Below, piece after piece: positions 24,193-33,062 of a DNA stretch of 45,874 nt. The notes below the pieces were generated by a model. The model was given only the letters and a program-made list of their open reading frames with translations. It did no database searches and was not told the DNA's origin. The DNA comes from Deltaproteobacteria bacterium (GTDB lineage Bacteria > Desulfobacterota > Syntrophia > Syntrophales > UBA5619). Positions within the stretch are counted from its first letter, which is position 1, and each line of letters opens with the position of its first letter. The stretch covers positions 1 through 45,874 of the forward strand of contig JAPLJW010000283.1 of the NCBI GenBank assembly GCA_026388365.1, given 5' to 3'. A program made the translations under genes and the position numbers.

Positions 24193-25574
24193 GAACGCCC
24201 CTCCGCCTTTCCGATCTCCGCCAGCAGTTGATTCATCTCTTTTTCCAGACCGACCGGGTCCCGGTTGCTCGACCCGGCGAGCCCGATCCGGCTTATCCCC
24301 TGCTCCTCCTCCAGGACGATCCGGAACCGGCGGTGGGAGAAAAAGAAGGTGATCATGAGGCCGACGACCAGCAGGGCCGCCCCTCCGGCGACGAGGGGGA
24401 CTCCCGGATCGCGGGCCGCCTGAAGCACCGTGTAGAACCTCTCTCCCTTTTTCTGCATGGAAAAGAGGTAAGGGGCGAAAAGAGCCGGGTTCATCAGAGG
24501 GATCTGCGCGAGCACCCCCGGATTCGCCTCCTTGATCCGCTCGATATTCTCGAAGACCCAGAACTGGAACTCTCCCCGGGGCGAGACAACGGAGAGCTTG
24601 ACGGCCGGCCCCATCCGCATGAGGTCGTTCTCCGCGCGGAGGACCTCCACCTCTCCCTCCCCTCCGGGCAGGGCAAAACGGTCGCCGACGGCCGTCTCCC
24701 GCTCGTTGGCCTTTCCCTTCCCCCGGGCATAGGAGAGCGCGAGACGGCCGCCGGGCAGCACGCCATAGCTTGACTGATAGAAACGCAGGCCGCCGAAGGC
24801 GATCGGATGGTTGACGAGAAGGGCCCCCTTCCGGACGGTTTTCCCATCCTGGATAAAGGTCAGATCGGAACGGAAGAGCTTCGGTGCGCCGTCCTCATAA
24901 TGCTCCACGGTGAAACGGTCGCAGCGAATCGAAAACGGTAGGGATTGCGAGGGTTTTCCGCCCCGGAACGCAAGCGTATTTGAGGTTTCCCCCTCCGCGA
25001 TTTCCACATATCCCTGGACGCCGAAAATGGCGCCGGCGAGCCCCCCTGCAATCAGCAGAAGAACGCCCAGGTGGACGACAAAGACCCCGAAACGGGAAAA
25101 GGCCCCCTTCCCGCCGGCGAGGACAAATCCCTGAGATGTCTCTGTCCGCCGGACCCGCCCGCAGCGCTTCCGGAGGAGGGTCTCCAGCAGGAAAACCTCC
25201 TCCGCAGGGGGTCTTTCCGCCGCGACGATCCGCTCCGGGGGGAGATACGCGAGGCGCTCCGTTTCATCCGGCGCGGCGCCCCCGCGAAACTGCCGCCAGG
25301 CCGCGGGAAAGCGGTCCAGGGAACAGGCGATCAGGTTGACGGCCAACAGGAGGAGCAGCAGGATGAACCAGGCGGAATGATAGACGTTGAAGAGCTGGAA
25401 GGCCTGGAAGACGGAGAGAGCGGCGGGGTGCAATCGCACGGAAAAAGCCTCCGCCGCCTCCTGCTGGGGGATGATCGTCCCCAGGAGAGCCCCGAGGGCG
25501 ATCGCGGAAAGCAGGACGATGGTCAACCGGACGGAAATGAAGAAATCCCGGATGCCGCTTTTTTTTCTGGTCAT
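24189..25574 (-). CDS. resB: Cytochrome c biogenesis protein ResB
   Basis: The ResB-family partner of CcsB has 461 residues. Three membrane helices near the N-terminus (LTIVLLSAIALGALLGTIIP with the conserved IPQQ, then WFILLLLLLAVNLIACSLDR, then FGVFVVHLGVLLLIAGGLAG) are followed by a large periplasmic domain (about 170-400) and a last helix (PLVAGGAALLVVGLMITFFF). I chose the ATG at 25574; the frame stays open far upstream, but that part overlaps the next gene and lacks ResB character. ResB is thought to help deliver heme and reduced apo-cytochrome to the WWD partner. Confidence 0.9.
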   Translation of the reverse strand: MTRKKSGIRDFFISVRLTIVLLSAIALGALLGTIIPQQEAAEAFSVRLHPAALSVFQAFQLFNVYHSAWFILLLLLLAVNLIACSLDRFPAAWRQFRGGAAPDETERLAYLPPERIVAAERPPAEEVFLLETLLRKRCGRVRRTETSQGFVLAGGKGAFSRFGVFVVHLGVLLLIAGGLAGAIFGVQGYVEIAEGETSNTLAFRGGKPSQSLPFSIRCDRFTVEHYEDGAPKLFRSDLTFIQDGKTVRKGALLVNHPIAFGGLRFYQSSYGVLPGGRLALSYARGKGKANERETAVGDRFALPGGEGEVEVLRAENDLMRMGPAVKLSVVSPRGEFQFWVFENIERIKEANPGVLAQIPLMNPALFAPYLFSMQKKGERFYTVLQAARDPGVPLVAGGAALLVVGLMITFFFSHRRFRIVLEEEQGISRIGLAGSSNRDPVGLEKEMNQLLAEIGKAEGRS

Positions 25575-25609
25575 GGGTCTCGTTTCCTGCGCGTGAATAA
25601 AAGGTTTCC

Positions 25610-27499
25610 CTAATCCAGGAAGATCGCCCAGAGGATCAGGATCGTGAGGGTCAGCCCCAGCAGCAGGCTTGCCAGTCCGAAGAGCCCCGAGAGGATCTTG
25701 AGCGGGATCCCCGGGTGCTTCCGCTTCAGGGCTTCGATCTTCCCCTCCGCTTCGAGGCGCTCGTACTGGAGCGGCTTCTGCTCCTTCATCTCCTCCAGAC
25801 GGTAGCGCCCGGTGAAGACGATCGTGTCCATCGGAAACTTCGTCGGGATGAAGTGGGTGTTGAAGAAGTGGACCGTGAAGATGAAGAGCGCCGCCAGCAG
25901 CGCTTCCTCCGAGTGGACCAGCGCCGCCATGTTGAGCACCCATCCGGGTACAATCCAGGAGGACCACTCGGGGATCCACAGCAGGAACCCCGAACCGCCG
26001 ATGGCGAACATCCCCCAGAAGACGGCCATGAAGTCGAACTTCTCCCAGTAGGTCCACCGGTCGAACTTCGGCATCTCCCCCCGGTTGAAGAACCAGCGGA
26101 ACATCCCCGCCATATCCTTCAGATCCTTCAGGTTCGGACAGAGAGAATCGGGGCCGAGGAGGCGCTGGAGCCAGCCCTTCGTCCCCTGCCCCTTCGGGAA
26201 GACAAAGCGGAAGGAAAGCCAGGCCACATAAAGGAACAGGGCGGAAAGGAGCGTTGCGGCGATCCGGTGGAAAAGGCCCGCCTTCGCGGCGCCGCCCCAG
26301 AGGCCGATCAGGATCTGCGCCCAGGGGGCCGCGTGGTATTTGAGCGGGAAGCCCGTCATGACGAGCGCCATGAACGAGAAGATGAGGAGCACATGGATGA
26401 TCCGCTCCGTGAAGGAGAAACGCTGAACCGGCACGAGCCCCTCGCTCCCCGGCGCCAGACAAACCGAATCACCCCCCAGTTTCTCCCGTTTGTGCTTCTC
26501 CCAGTAACTCTTCCGCCACCACAGAAGGGTGTGCACCCAGAAGAACAGGAAGGTCCCGATCAGCAGCCCCGACATGAAGAAAAAGGTCCAGAAGAGGTAT
26601 CGATGGCCCGAATGGACGCGGTGGTCCGGATGGGCGTTATAATTCACGAAACGGGGATGGAAGCCCCGGTGGCAGCGGCCGCAGTTCGCGATCAGGTTGT
26701 TCGGATGGATGCTGGAACGGGTGTCCGACTTGGGGAGGATGTTGTGCGCGGTATGGCAGTCGGCGCAACCGGCCACCCGGGTGGGATAGCCGATCCCCTC
26801 CACCTTGCCGTGATACGTTGCCTCGTAATCCCGCACGATATTGGCGGAAAGCCCGTAACGGGCCATCATCGCCTTGTCCGTATGGCATTTCTTGCATTTC
26901 TGCGTGTAAAATTCCCGCGCCTCCCCGGGATACGTTGCCAGCGACGTGTGATAGACCCGGGTATCGTGGAGTCCATGGCAGTCGGAGCAGGCAGCCGAGT
27001 CCTGATTTCCCTTGAGGACCGATTCGGCATGGCCGGAGGCGACATACTCCTCATTGGCGTGGCATTCGGTGCACTTTTTGATGACGGCCAGTTTGAAGTT
27101 CGAATCGGCCTTCTTCAGCGCATGGATCCCCCGGTGGCAGTCCGTGCAGCGGAAATCCTCCTGGAGGTAGTGGAAGTTCTTCCGGAAGTCACGGGCGATC
27201 TCCTGATGGCAGCTCCCGCAGTTCACCGGCGCCGGCCTTTCATTTCCGGTCATGTGGGCCGGAAGATTCCGGATGTCGGCATGACAGCTCGTGCAACTGT
27301 TGTTGCCGTGGACCGAACCGGCGAACCGGGCGCGGAACACCTCGTCGTCGTGACAGTCCGTACAGCTTTTTTCCGGTCCAGCCGAGGCAACGGTCGCCAA
27401 CGCCTGCGTTGCCCAAAGCCAGCACCCTGCCAGGACGACAGACGCCACAAGTATCCGAATCCTGACGCTCATGCAGTGCCTCTTTTCATCCGTTTTCAT
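25610..27499 (-). CDS. Nine-heme cytochrome c fused to cytochrome b (CbcL-like quinone oxidoreductase)
   Basis: The protein has 629 residues. A signal peptide (1-36, RIRILVASVVLAGCWLW) is followed by a periplasmic domain (about 40-290) with nine CxxCH heme motifs: CTDCH, CTSCH, CGSCH, CTDCH, CTECH, CSDCH, CKKCH, CADCH and CGRCH. A membrane part (about 300-629) with HydC/FdnI-type cytochrome b helices follows; candidate heme b ligands lie in TERIIHVLLIF, GLFHRIAATL and VHSEEALLAALFIFTVHFF. This nine-heme plus diheme-b fusion is the described plan of Geobacter CbcL, an inner-membrane menaquinol oxidase for low-potential extracellular electron transfer. I infer a similar role here. An ATG at 27472 is an alternative start with a tighter signal peptide. 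Confidence 0.88.
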   Translation of the reverse strand: MKTDEKRHCMSVRIRILVASVVLAGCWLWATQALATVASAGPEKSCTDCHDDEVFRARFAGSVHGNNSCTSCHADIRNLPAHMTGNERPAPVNCGSCHQEIARDFRKNFHYLQEDFRCTDCHRGIHALKKADSNFKLAVIKKCTECHANEEYVASGHAESVLKGNQDSAACSDCHGLHDTRVYHTSLATYPGEAREFYTQKCKKCHTDKAMMARYGLSANIVRDYEATYHGKVEGIGYPTRVAGCADCHTAHNILPKSDTRSSIHPNNLIANCGRCHRGFHPRFVNYNAHPDHRVHSGHRYLFWTFFFMSGLLIGTFLFFWVHTLLWWRKSYWEKHKREKLGGDSVCLAPGSEGLVPVQRFSFTERIIHVLLIFSFMALVMTGFPLKYHAAPWAQILIGLWGGAAKAGLFHRIAATLLSALFLYVAWLSFRFVFPKGQGTKGWLQRLLGPDSLCPNLKDLKDMAGMFRWFFNRGEMPKFDRWTYWEKFDFMAVFWGMFAIGGSGFLLWIPEWSSWIVPGWVLNMAALVHSEEALLAALFIFTVHFFNTHFIPTKFPMDTIVFTGRYRLEEMKEQKPLQYERLEAEGKIEALKRKHPGIPLKILSGLFGLASLLLGLTLTILILWAIFLD

Positions 27500-27508
27500 C
27501 AGCCGCCC

Positions 27509-28255
27509 CTATGGATTCCAACGTTTCGGGGCGATATGCTTCTGCCACCGTTCCATCCCCCCGAAGAGCCGTTTCACGTCGGCGACCCCCTTCCGGACCA
27601 GGTAGGAGGAGGCAAGAAAGGAACGCAAGCCCCGGTCGTCCACGACCAGGACCGGCCGGTTCAGGGGAATTTCCGAATACCGTTCGTGGAGGCGGTAGAG
27701 GGGGATGTTGATTGCGCCGGGGAGATGTCCCTCCCGGAATCGCTCCTCCCGGCGGATGTCGAGGATCAGCAGATCCCGTTTCTCCAGGAGCCACCGGGCG
27801 AGCCGCTCCGGCTTGATCGATTCCGTCGGAACCCGGGGGATCCGCTCCTGCGAAATGGTGTCGAAGCCCGCCTCTTTCCATGCGGGGATTCCGCCCCGGA
27901 GGACCGACACCCGTGCATACCCCTGCTGCAGCGCAGTTACCGCCGTTTCTCTACTGCGATAGCACCGGTCGCTCTCGCAGTAGAACAACAGATGCCGGCC
28001 CTTGTCCGGAAAGAGCTTCGGCGCCTTCGCAAAGAACTCCTCATCGGCGATACACAGCGAACCGGGAATGCTGCGGTCCATGCATTCCAGGCGGCTCATC
28101 GTATCGATCAGGACGACATCCTCCCCCCGCTGGAGCATCTGCCGCAGCTCCGACGGTTCCAGAAGGTTCGGCGCCGGTTCCGCCGCCGGAGCGGACGATA
28201 CCGCAAAGAGTACAGACGACAGGGTCATGGTCCATACCCATTTCGTTCTATTCAT
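27509..28255 (-). CDS. Periplasmic tandem-rhodanese protein
   Basis: The 248-residue protein has a signal peptide (1-25, ending SSAPAAE) and two rhodanese domains. The first (about 30-135) holds the active-site loop FYCESDRCYRSR with a candidate catalytic Cys and a second Cys five residues on. The second (about 150-245, DLLILDIRREERFREGHLPG) has VVDDRGLRS where an active domain would have Cys, so it appears catalytically dead. Genes for multiheme cytochromes lie on both sides, 10 bases or less away. Rhodanese-like proteins are also encoded with outer-membrane cytochrome conduits in Geobacter (ext clusters), where their job is unclear. Sulfur transfer, cysteine protection during heme attachment, or chalcogen reduction are all possible. 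Confidence 0.82.
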   Translation of the reverse strand: MNRTKWVWTMTLSSVLFAVSSAPAAEPAPNLLEPSELRQMLQRGEDVVLIDTMSRLECMDRSIPGSLCIADEEFFAKAPKLFPDKGRHLLFYCESDRCYRSRETAVTALQQGYARVSVLRGGIPAWKEAGFDTISQERIPRVPTESIKPERLARWLLEKRDLLILDIRREERFREGHLPGAINIPLYRLHERYSEIPLNRPVLVVDDRGLRSFLASSYLVRKGVADVKRLFGGMERWQKHIAPKRWNP

Positions 28256-28264
28256 GCCCGTCTC

Positions 28265-30259
28265 CTACTGTGCAGGAGGTACGCGTACGAGTCCCCACCC
28301 GTTCATCTGGGGAAGCGCCTGCGGCCCCTTGAGTTCCGGATATTGCCGGAGATATTCGCGGATGTTTACGATCTGGAGCTTCGTGAAGAACGGAGACCCC
28401 TTGTCGTGACAGTCAGCGCATCCCGAAGGCTTTCCCTTATGACCATAGGCCGCCCTCCGTTCGAGCGGGACGACGCCGTGGGCAACGGGGTAGGAATCCG
28501 CCGGAATAAGCTTCTTTCCGGCGATCAGTTTTCCGTCGGCCGCCTCATAGCTGCGGTCCGCGAGATAGACGACATTCCGGAAACCTCGGGCCGTCAGGGC
28601 GGCGATCATCCGGAGGATGTCGTTGTCCGTTAGGACGGAGGAAATCCTGACCTTCGCTCCGTCCGTCCGGACCGCTTCGACGGACGTGCTTCCCTTCAGG
28701 CTGCGGAAGGCCAGCTTCACTGGGTCAAGCGGTATGGGTCTGACCTCGCCGCTTGGCATCCTCTCCCCGAACCACTGGATCCGCTTGGGGAGATGAGGGA
28801 GGTAGGCCTCGTCGTATCCCTTGCCTCCCTGTGAACGCGCGATCCAGGGCTTCCAGGGCGCCCGCGCCCGCGCATAATCGGCGGCCCAGGTCACCGTCTC
28901 GAACATCTCCGCCGTAAATCCCTGTTCTTCCCCCGCGCTCAGGTCCAGAAGGGCCATCCCCCGGGCCGGCTGGGCGGTCGAATGACAGGCGGCGCAGGTG
29001 ATGAACGAGGTGTGGAAAACCGCACCCGGAAATTTCTCGGCATGCGCGCGTTCCGGGTCCGGCGCCTTCTTCGCCATTCCTGCGCGGGTTGGACGGTACT
29101 GCCCCTCCTTGTGACAGCCGATGCAGGTTTTCATCCCGACGCCGTCGAGGTCATCCCGGACGTTCGTCTGCGGATACGACCCCTTGGCGATCTGGTGGCG
29201 GAGGCGCTCTTCAGCCGATTCTCCGGTGAGCGGGTGGCAGTCGGTGCAGGAGAGGCCGGCCTTCGCATGGGCGTCGTGAGGCGCGGCATTGATTGTTCCT
29301 GTGTTTTTCCAGTCCCCCTCGTCGTGGCATTGGAGACAGTTTTTCGCCCCGACGCCCTTGCTGACGATGCCGCCCCTCAATTTTCCCTCAGCCGTAAAGA
29401 GCTTCCGGTCGTTCCAGGCATAGGTCACCGTGGGCCTCGATGCAAAATTCCAGCTTCCGGCGGAAAACCTTGGATTATCGGGACCGGCGGCGGAATCGGC
29501 ATGGGAAAAGACGGCCCCCTGGATCCGGCCGAGGCCCGCGCCCGCCGTCGCCGCCCAGCGGTAGTTCCGGAGGCTCAGCTGTCCGTTGCGCTCCTCCATC
29601 CGGTAGCCGGGCAGGTGGCAGATCAGGCAGTCCGCCTCGACGACGCCGCTCGCGCGGAAATGGCTGCGGCCGTCCGGCGTGAAGCGGGAGCTGAAGTCCC
29701 CGTCGAGGGGATCGGGCCTGCCGGTCTCCGCCCGGGCGAGATTCCGGGAAAGGTCGGCCCGTCCTTCCGGCGTCCGACCGTACTCCAGCGGACCGCCGCC
29801 GGGATGACACCAGCCGCAGGCCGGCGATTTGATCTTTTTTGCGGGATTGAGTTTGCCGCCGCCGATCCAGTCGTAGGCCGAAAGGTCGATTTGACGAGGA
29901 TCCGCATTCTTCTTGGCGGCGAGACGCCCCGCCGCCGCGTAGGGAAGCCACTTCCCGTACATCCCCGGTGAAAGGACCCAGGGCCGCTTCGCGTCGTAAC
30001 GGTCGCTCATCTCGTCGAAGCCCTGTTGGAAATGGTAACCCTTCGTAATCGTGGCGTAGCCGTGACAGCCCCCGCAGCTCTTCTTCGGGCTGTAGGGATC
30101 GGTTCGGTTGTCGACCGGGGTGATCCGGTCCCCCAGTTCATTCTTCAACCATACATCCTGGTGGACTCGGTCTGCCGCCGGCCCGGCACAGGGAAGCAGC
30201 ACCCCCGTCAAAAGGAGCCCCCCGACAAGATACGCGCCCAAGGCATTCATCCGTCTCAT
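28265..30259 (-). CDS. Eight-heme c-type cytochrome
   Basis: The exported cytochrome has about 664 residues. I chose the ATG at 30259 because it gives a compact signal peptide (RRMNALGAYLVGGLLLTGVL) with GGAG upstream; an ATG at 30301 would add 14 residues. Eight CxxCH motifs are visible: CGGCH near residue 63, CGWCH, CLICH, CLQCH, CTDCH, CIGCH, CAACH and CADCH near the C-terminus. Between heme 7 and heme 8 is a non-heme stretch of about 150 residues (containing PKRIQWFGERMPSGEVRPIP and a segment like TDNDILRMIAALTARG) that may be a separate fold. I do not recognise a named family. It lies between two rhodanese genes and before a CbcL-like gene, so a periplasmic or outer-membrane electron carrier is the simplest reading. 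Confidence 0.85.
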   Translation of the reverse strand: MRRMNALGAYLVGGLLLTGVLLPCAGPAADRVHQDVWLKNELGDRITPVDNRTDPYSPKKSCGGCHGYATITKGYHFQQGFDEMSDRYDAKRPWVLSPGMYGKWLPYAAAGRLAAKKNADPRQIDLSAYDWIGGGKLNPAKKIKSPACGWCHPGGGPLEYGRTPEGRADLSRNLARAETGRPDPLDGDFSSRFTPDGRSHFRASGVVEADCLICHLPGYRMEERNGQLSLRNYRWAATAGAGLGRIQGAVFSHADSAAGPDNPRFSAGSWNFASRPTVTYAWNDRKLFTAEGKLRGGIVSKGVGAKNCLQCHDEGDWKNTGTINAAPHDAHAKAGLSCTDCHPLTGESAEERLRHQIAKGSYPQTNVRDDLDGVGMKTCIGCHKEGQYRPTRAGMAKKAPDPERAHAEKFPGAVFHTSFITCAACHSTAQPARGMALLDLSAGEEQGFTAEMFETVTWAADYARARAPWKPWIARSQGGKGYDEAYLPHLPKRIQWFGERMPSGEVRPIPLDPVKLAFRSLKGSTSVEAVRTDGAKVRISSVLTDNDILRMIAALTARGFRNVVYLADRSYEAADGKLIAGKKLIPADSYPVAHGVVPLERRAAYGHKGKPSGCADCHDKGSPFFTKLQIVNIREYLRQYPELKGPQALPQMNGWGLVRVPPAQ

Positions 30260-30303
30260 GATGCGCTCTCCAAGCTGCCACCGGACTTTGTGCAATGCCA
30301 TCT

Positions 30304-30342
30304 AAAAAAAACCTCTCCCACCCCAGGGAGGGGAGGGAGAGG
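30304..30342 (-). terminator. Intrinsic terminator between tandem rhodanese and eight-heme cytochrome
   Basis: Read on the minus strand, CCTCTCCC (30342-30335) pairs with GGGAGAGG (30319-30312), a perfect 8-bp GC-rich stem, followed at once by eight T residues (30311-30304). This is a textbook rho-independent terminator lying inside an apparently continuous gene run. Confidence 0.8.
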
Positions 30343-30355
30343 CTGGGCAACCCGA

Positions 30356-31246
30356 TTACGGTTCGGCCGGCGCGGCCGGATCCTTCAGCCATTCCATCGA
30401 GGATCCGTCGTAGTCCATGACGTTCTTGTATCCCAGAACGTCATGGAGGACCAGCCACCAGGCCGTGCAGGTCTTCCCTGTGTCGCAGTAAAGGATGATC
30501 TCCTTGTCCTTGTCGCTCCCGACCACGGGGATGGCCACCGCAGCCAGGGCATCCGGGGCCTTGAAGCTTCCTTCGGGTGTAAAGAGGAGGCTGTTGGGCA
30601 GATTGACCGCCCCCTTGATCCGGCCGGTTTTCGGCACGAAGTCGAGCTTCTTCTCTCCCTTGAAGAACGGGGCCTCGCGAACGTCGACGATCGTCACCTT
30701 TCCGAGGCTTGCCATCACGTGGGCCTTGTCCGTATAGAAGGTCTTGTTGAACGGCGCGTCATAGGCCACCTTCTTGCCGCGGGTCGGCGTCGTGGAGATT
30801 TCCTTTTTCTCAGCCGCCCACCGGTCATAGCCCCCGTTCAGCACGGAAACCTTCTGAACGCCGGCATAGCGGAGGGTCCAGGCGACGCGAGTCATATTGA
30901 ACCGTTCCGGCACCGGATCGTTTTTTGACACCACGACGACGGTTGTGTCCTTGCCGACCCCGAGGGAGCCGATCAGGTCGCGCAGGTCGTCCTCCACGGG
31001 AAGCTCCTGCGTCAGACCGTCCCGGGTAACGGCCCAGGAGTTGTAAAACACATTGATCGCATTTGGGATATGGCCTTCCTTGTACTCCTCCACCTTCCGG
31101 ACGTCGACGATGACGACGTTCGGATTGCTGAGATTCTGCTGGAGCCAATCCGTCGAGACAATCGGATCCGCGGCCCCGGCAAAAGTCGCAAGCGGCAGCA
31201 GGAAGAGCACCGCCATGATCGCAAAAACAAACTTGATTTTCCGCAT
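30356..31246 (-). CDS. Periplasmic thiosulfate/3-mercaptopyruvate sulfurtransferase (tandem rhodanese)
   Basis: The 296-residue protein has a signal peptide (1-25, FVFAIMAVLFLLPLATFAGA) and two rhodanese domains. The first (about 28-150) opens VSTDWLQQNLSNPNVVIVDV and has no Cys at the active-site position. The second (about 165-290) carries the catalytic loop LYCDTGKTCTAWW. An inactive N-domain and an active C-domain are the usual plan of TST/MST enzymes. The Shine-Dalgarno AAGGAGG is strong. The gene sits 12 bases after the eleven-heme cytochrome gene and is followed by a clear terminator. Sulfane-sulfur transfer outside the inner membrane is likely; the acceptor is unknown. Confidence 0.85.
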   Translation of the reverse strand: MRKIKFVFAIMAVLFLLPLATFAGAADPIVSTDWLQQNLSNPNVVIVDVRKVEEYKEGHIPNAINVFYNSWAVTRDGLTQELPVEDDLRDLIGSLGVGKDTTVVVVSKNDPVPERFNMTRVAWTLRYAGVQKVSVLNGGYDRWAAEKKEISTTPTRGKKVAYDAPFNKTFYTDKAHVMASLGKVTIVDVREAPFFKGEKKLDFVPKTGRIKGAVNLPNSLLFTPEGSFKAPDALAAVAIPVVGSDKDKEIILYCDTGKTCTAWWLVLHDVLGYKNVMDYDGSSMEWLKDPAAPAEP

Positions 31247-31258
31247 AGAACCTCCTTC

Positions 31259-32503
31259 TTATTTGTTTATTTTCTTGGGTACCACAATCAGGCCTTCATT
31301 GGCCTTTGAACCTTTTTCCAAGAGCGTCTCCTTCGTGAGAAACCCTTTCCGATCGACATGGCAGGCGTCGCAGGAGCGGGTCCGGTCCGTCCGCTTCCGG
31401 ATGTTGTGAACCGGGGAATTCCAGTAGTTGGGCAGGGCATCGAAATTTTCCATCTTGATCCCGACCTTGGCGAAGGTGTCCCGCACCGTCGGAATGATCC
31501 GAAGCGTCGTCAGGGTCTTCTTGTCCCGCGGGTTCAGACCGAGGATGAAGCCCGGCTTGGCAGTCGCTCCAGCCCCCGCGTGGCAGGAATAGCACTGCCG
31601 GTATTCGCCTGCGCTGTGGCAACCCTGGCAGGTTACCTTGTCGCGGTGGGTGGTGTGGGCAATCTTCGTCGTCAGGAGCTTCTCCTCACCGATCTTGTGG
31701 CAGTTCACGCACGCCGGCCGGTCCTTCACCTCCTGCTTTGTGGCGTAGGCGACGCCGTCCCCATGCATTTCCGCCTTCTTGTGGCAGTCCATGCACATCA
31801 TCCCTTTTTCGTAGTGGACGTCGGGATTGCCGCCGTAATCGCCCGTAAACTCGGGGTAGACGCGGCCGCCGTGGCAGAAGGCGCAGGTTTTGCCCTCGTT
31901 CTTCTTCGTAAACTTGTGGCCGTCGATGAGGCCGATGCCGATCCCGCCGACCGGGGGGGCCTTCACATGGCAGTCCCCGCAGGAGGCATGGCAACTCCGG
32001 CAGGAGGCCTCGAACACCTTTCCGTCGAAGTGCTTCGCCTCGGCGGCCGAGAATCGGGGACGGACGCCGTTTTTTTGACCGACCGTCGTGTAGTGAAGCG
32101 ATTTTGAATAGTTCGCTCCGATTTCTTTGTGACAGCAGATGCAGGCATCCGCCTGATCCGACGGGCGCTTCACGAGGCCCTTGTGGGCGGCCTCCCGCGT
32201 CTGCCCGGCTGTATCTCCCCGGTGGCAGAACTTGCAGCCCATCAGAAAGTGCGGATCCTGCTTCAGAACCGCGCTGTCGATGAGGAAGCCCTTGTACATC
32301 TCTTCCGCCTTGACCGGCGGAGGCGCCCCTGCTCACCCCTCCGCTTCGCCGCCCTCCATCGGCGGCGGCTTGTAGAGCGACTTCATGATTTCGCCGTTCG
32401 TATGACAGGTCAGACAACCGTTCTTTGCCTGTGCGGCGAAACAAGGACCCAGCCCTACCAGAAACAGAAGTCCTGCCAAAGCTCCCAGAATGATTTTCTT
32501 CAT
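31259..32503 (-). CDS. Eleven-heme c-type cytochrome with an in-frame TGA codon
   Basis: The frame starts at 32503 with a good signal peptide (KKIILGALAGLLFLVGLG, cleavage after AAQA) and the first heme motif CLTCH. After about 56 residues it meets a TGA (32335-32333) in the linker GGEAEG-x-AGAPPPVKAEE. It then continues in the same frame with ten more motifs: CKFCH, CICCH, CRSCH, CGDCH, CAFCH, CMDCH, CVNCH, CQGCH, CYSCH and CDACH. Without the stop it would be a 414-residue, eleven-heme periplasmic cytochrome. The downstream part alone lacks a signal peptide and could not be matured, so the two parts belong together. The stop may be a point mutation, a sequence error or a recoded codon. Neighbours are SCP2 and rhodanese genes. 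Confidence 0.8.
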
Positions 32504-32531
32504 ACGCACCATCGTAAAGATTTGTCTTTTC

Positions 32532-32951
32532 TCACATGACGGACATGATCTTGGTCAACCGCGTCAGCAGCGCCAGGTGAACGAACATGCCTGAAATTTT
32601 GAGTCGACCGCTGAACAGGTGGCCCAGGACCCGCCGGCCCGCCCCGTCGAAGTACCAGGGGAGCCCGCCGACAATCCGCAGCGCGTTGAGATCCATCACC
32701 CGATCGGAGGTCGTCCGGATGACGATCTCCGGACTCCCGGCGATCCCCTCCTCGATCCGGAGCTTTCCCCCCGCAAAGACCAGGGTCACGGCCGTTTCGA
32801 TGTCGGTGAGGTCGATGGCCACGGCGCCCTGCATCTTCTTGAAAACCGCCCGCTTCTCCGGACGCTGCGTCAGGTTCGCCGCCAGCAGATCCGCGAGGAT
32901 CCCGGCAAAGGGAAGCCCTTCCGCCCGATTTTCGATGAACCCTGCTTCCAT
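32532..32951 (-). CDS. SCP2 sterol-carrier-like lipid-binding protein
   Basis: The 139-residue protein without a signal peptide matches the SCP2 fold: a strand-rich first half (GAVAIDLTDIETAVTLVFAG, KLRIEEGIAGSPEIVIRTTS) and the later helix-strand pattern with LFSGRLKISGMFVHLALLTR, the typical SCP2 ending that holds a hydrophobic ligand. SCP2-like domains bind acyl chains or sterols. It is one of two such proteins flanking an alcohol dehydrogenase, which hints at a hydrophobic or long-chain substrate. The next gene downstream is the eleven-heme cytochrome, only 28 bases away. Confidence 0.75.
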   Translation of the reverse strand: MEAGFIENRAEGLPFAGILADLLAANLTQRPEKRAVFKKMQGAVAIDLTDIETAVTLVFAGGKLRIEEGIAGSPEIVIRTTSDRVMDLNALRIVGGLPWYFDGAGRRVLGHLFSGRLKISGMFVHLALLTRLTKIMSVM

Positions 32952-33062
32952 GACATTCTCCCCAAGAGACCTTTGGAAATCGAAAAATGTCCAGCGCGGA
33001 GGGATCCGATTTCCAAGTTGCGCGACCGGACCGATCCGGCGAGAACTCCGTCATACAAAGGT

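Noticed and set aside
25715..28633. Very long open frame on the plus strand opposite the cytochrome, rhodanese and CbcL-like genes
   Set aside because: It lies antisense to several recognised genes, crosses their borders, and its translation is Arg/Pro/Asp/Glu-rich low complexity without domains. High-GC genes often leave such antisense frames open.
28982..29971. Plus-strand frame opposite the eight-heme cytochrome
   Set aside because: It is antisense to a gene with eight CxxCH motifs and a signal peptide, and has no domain of its own.
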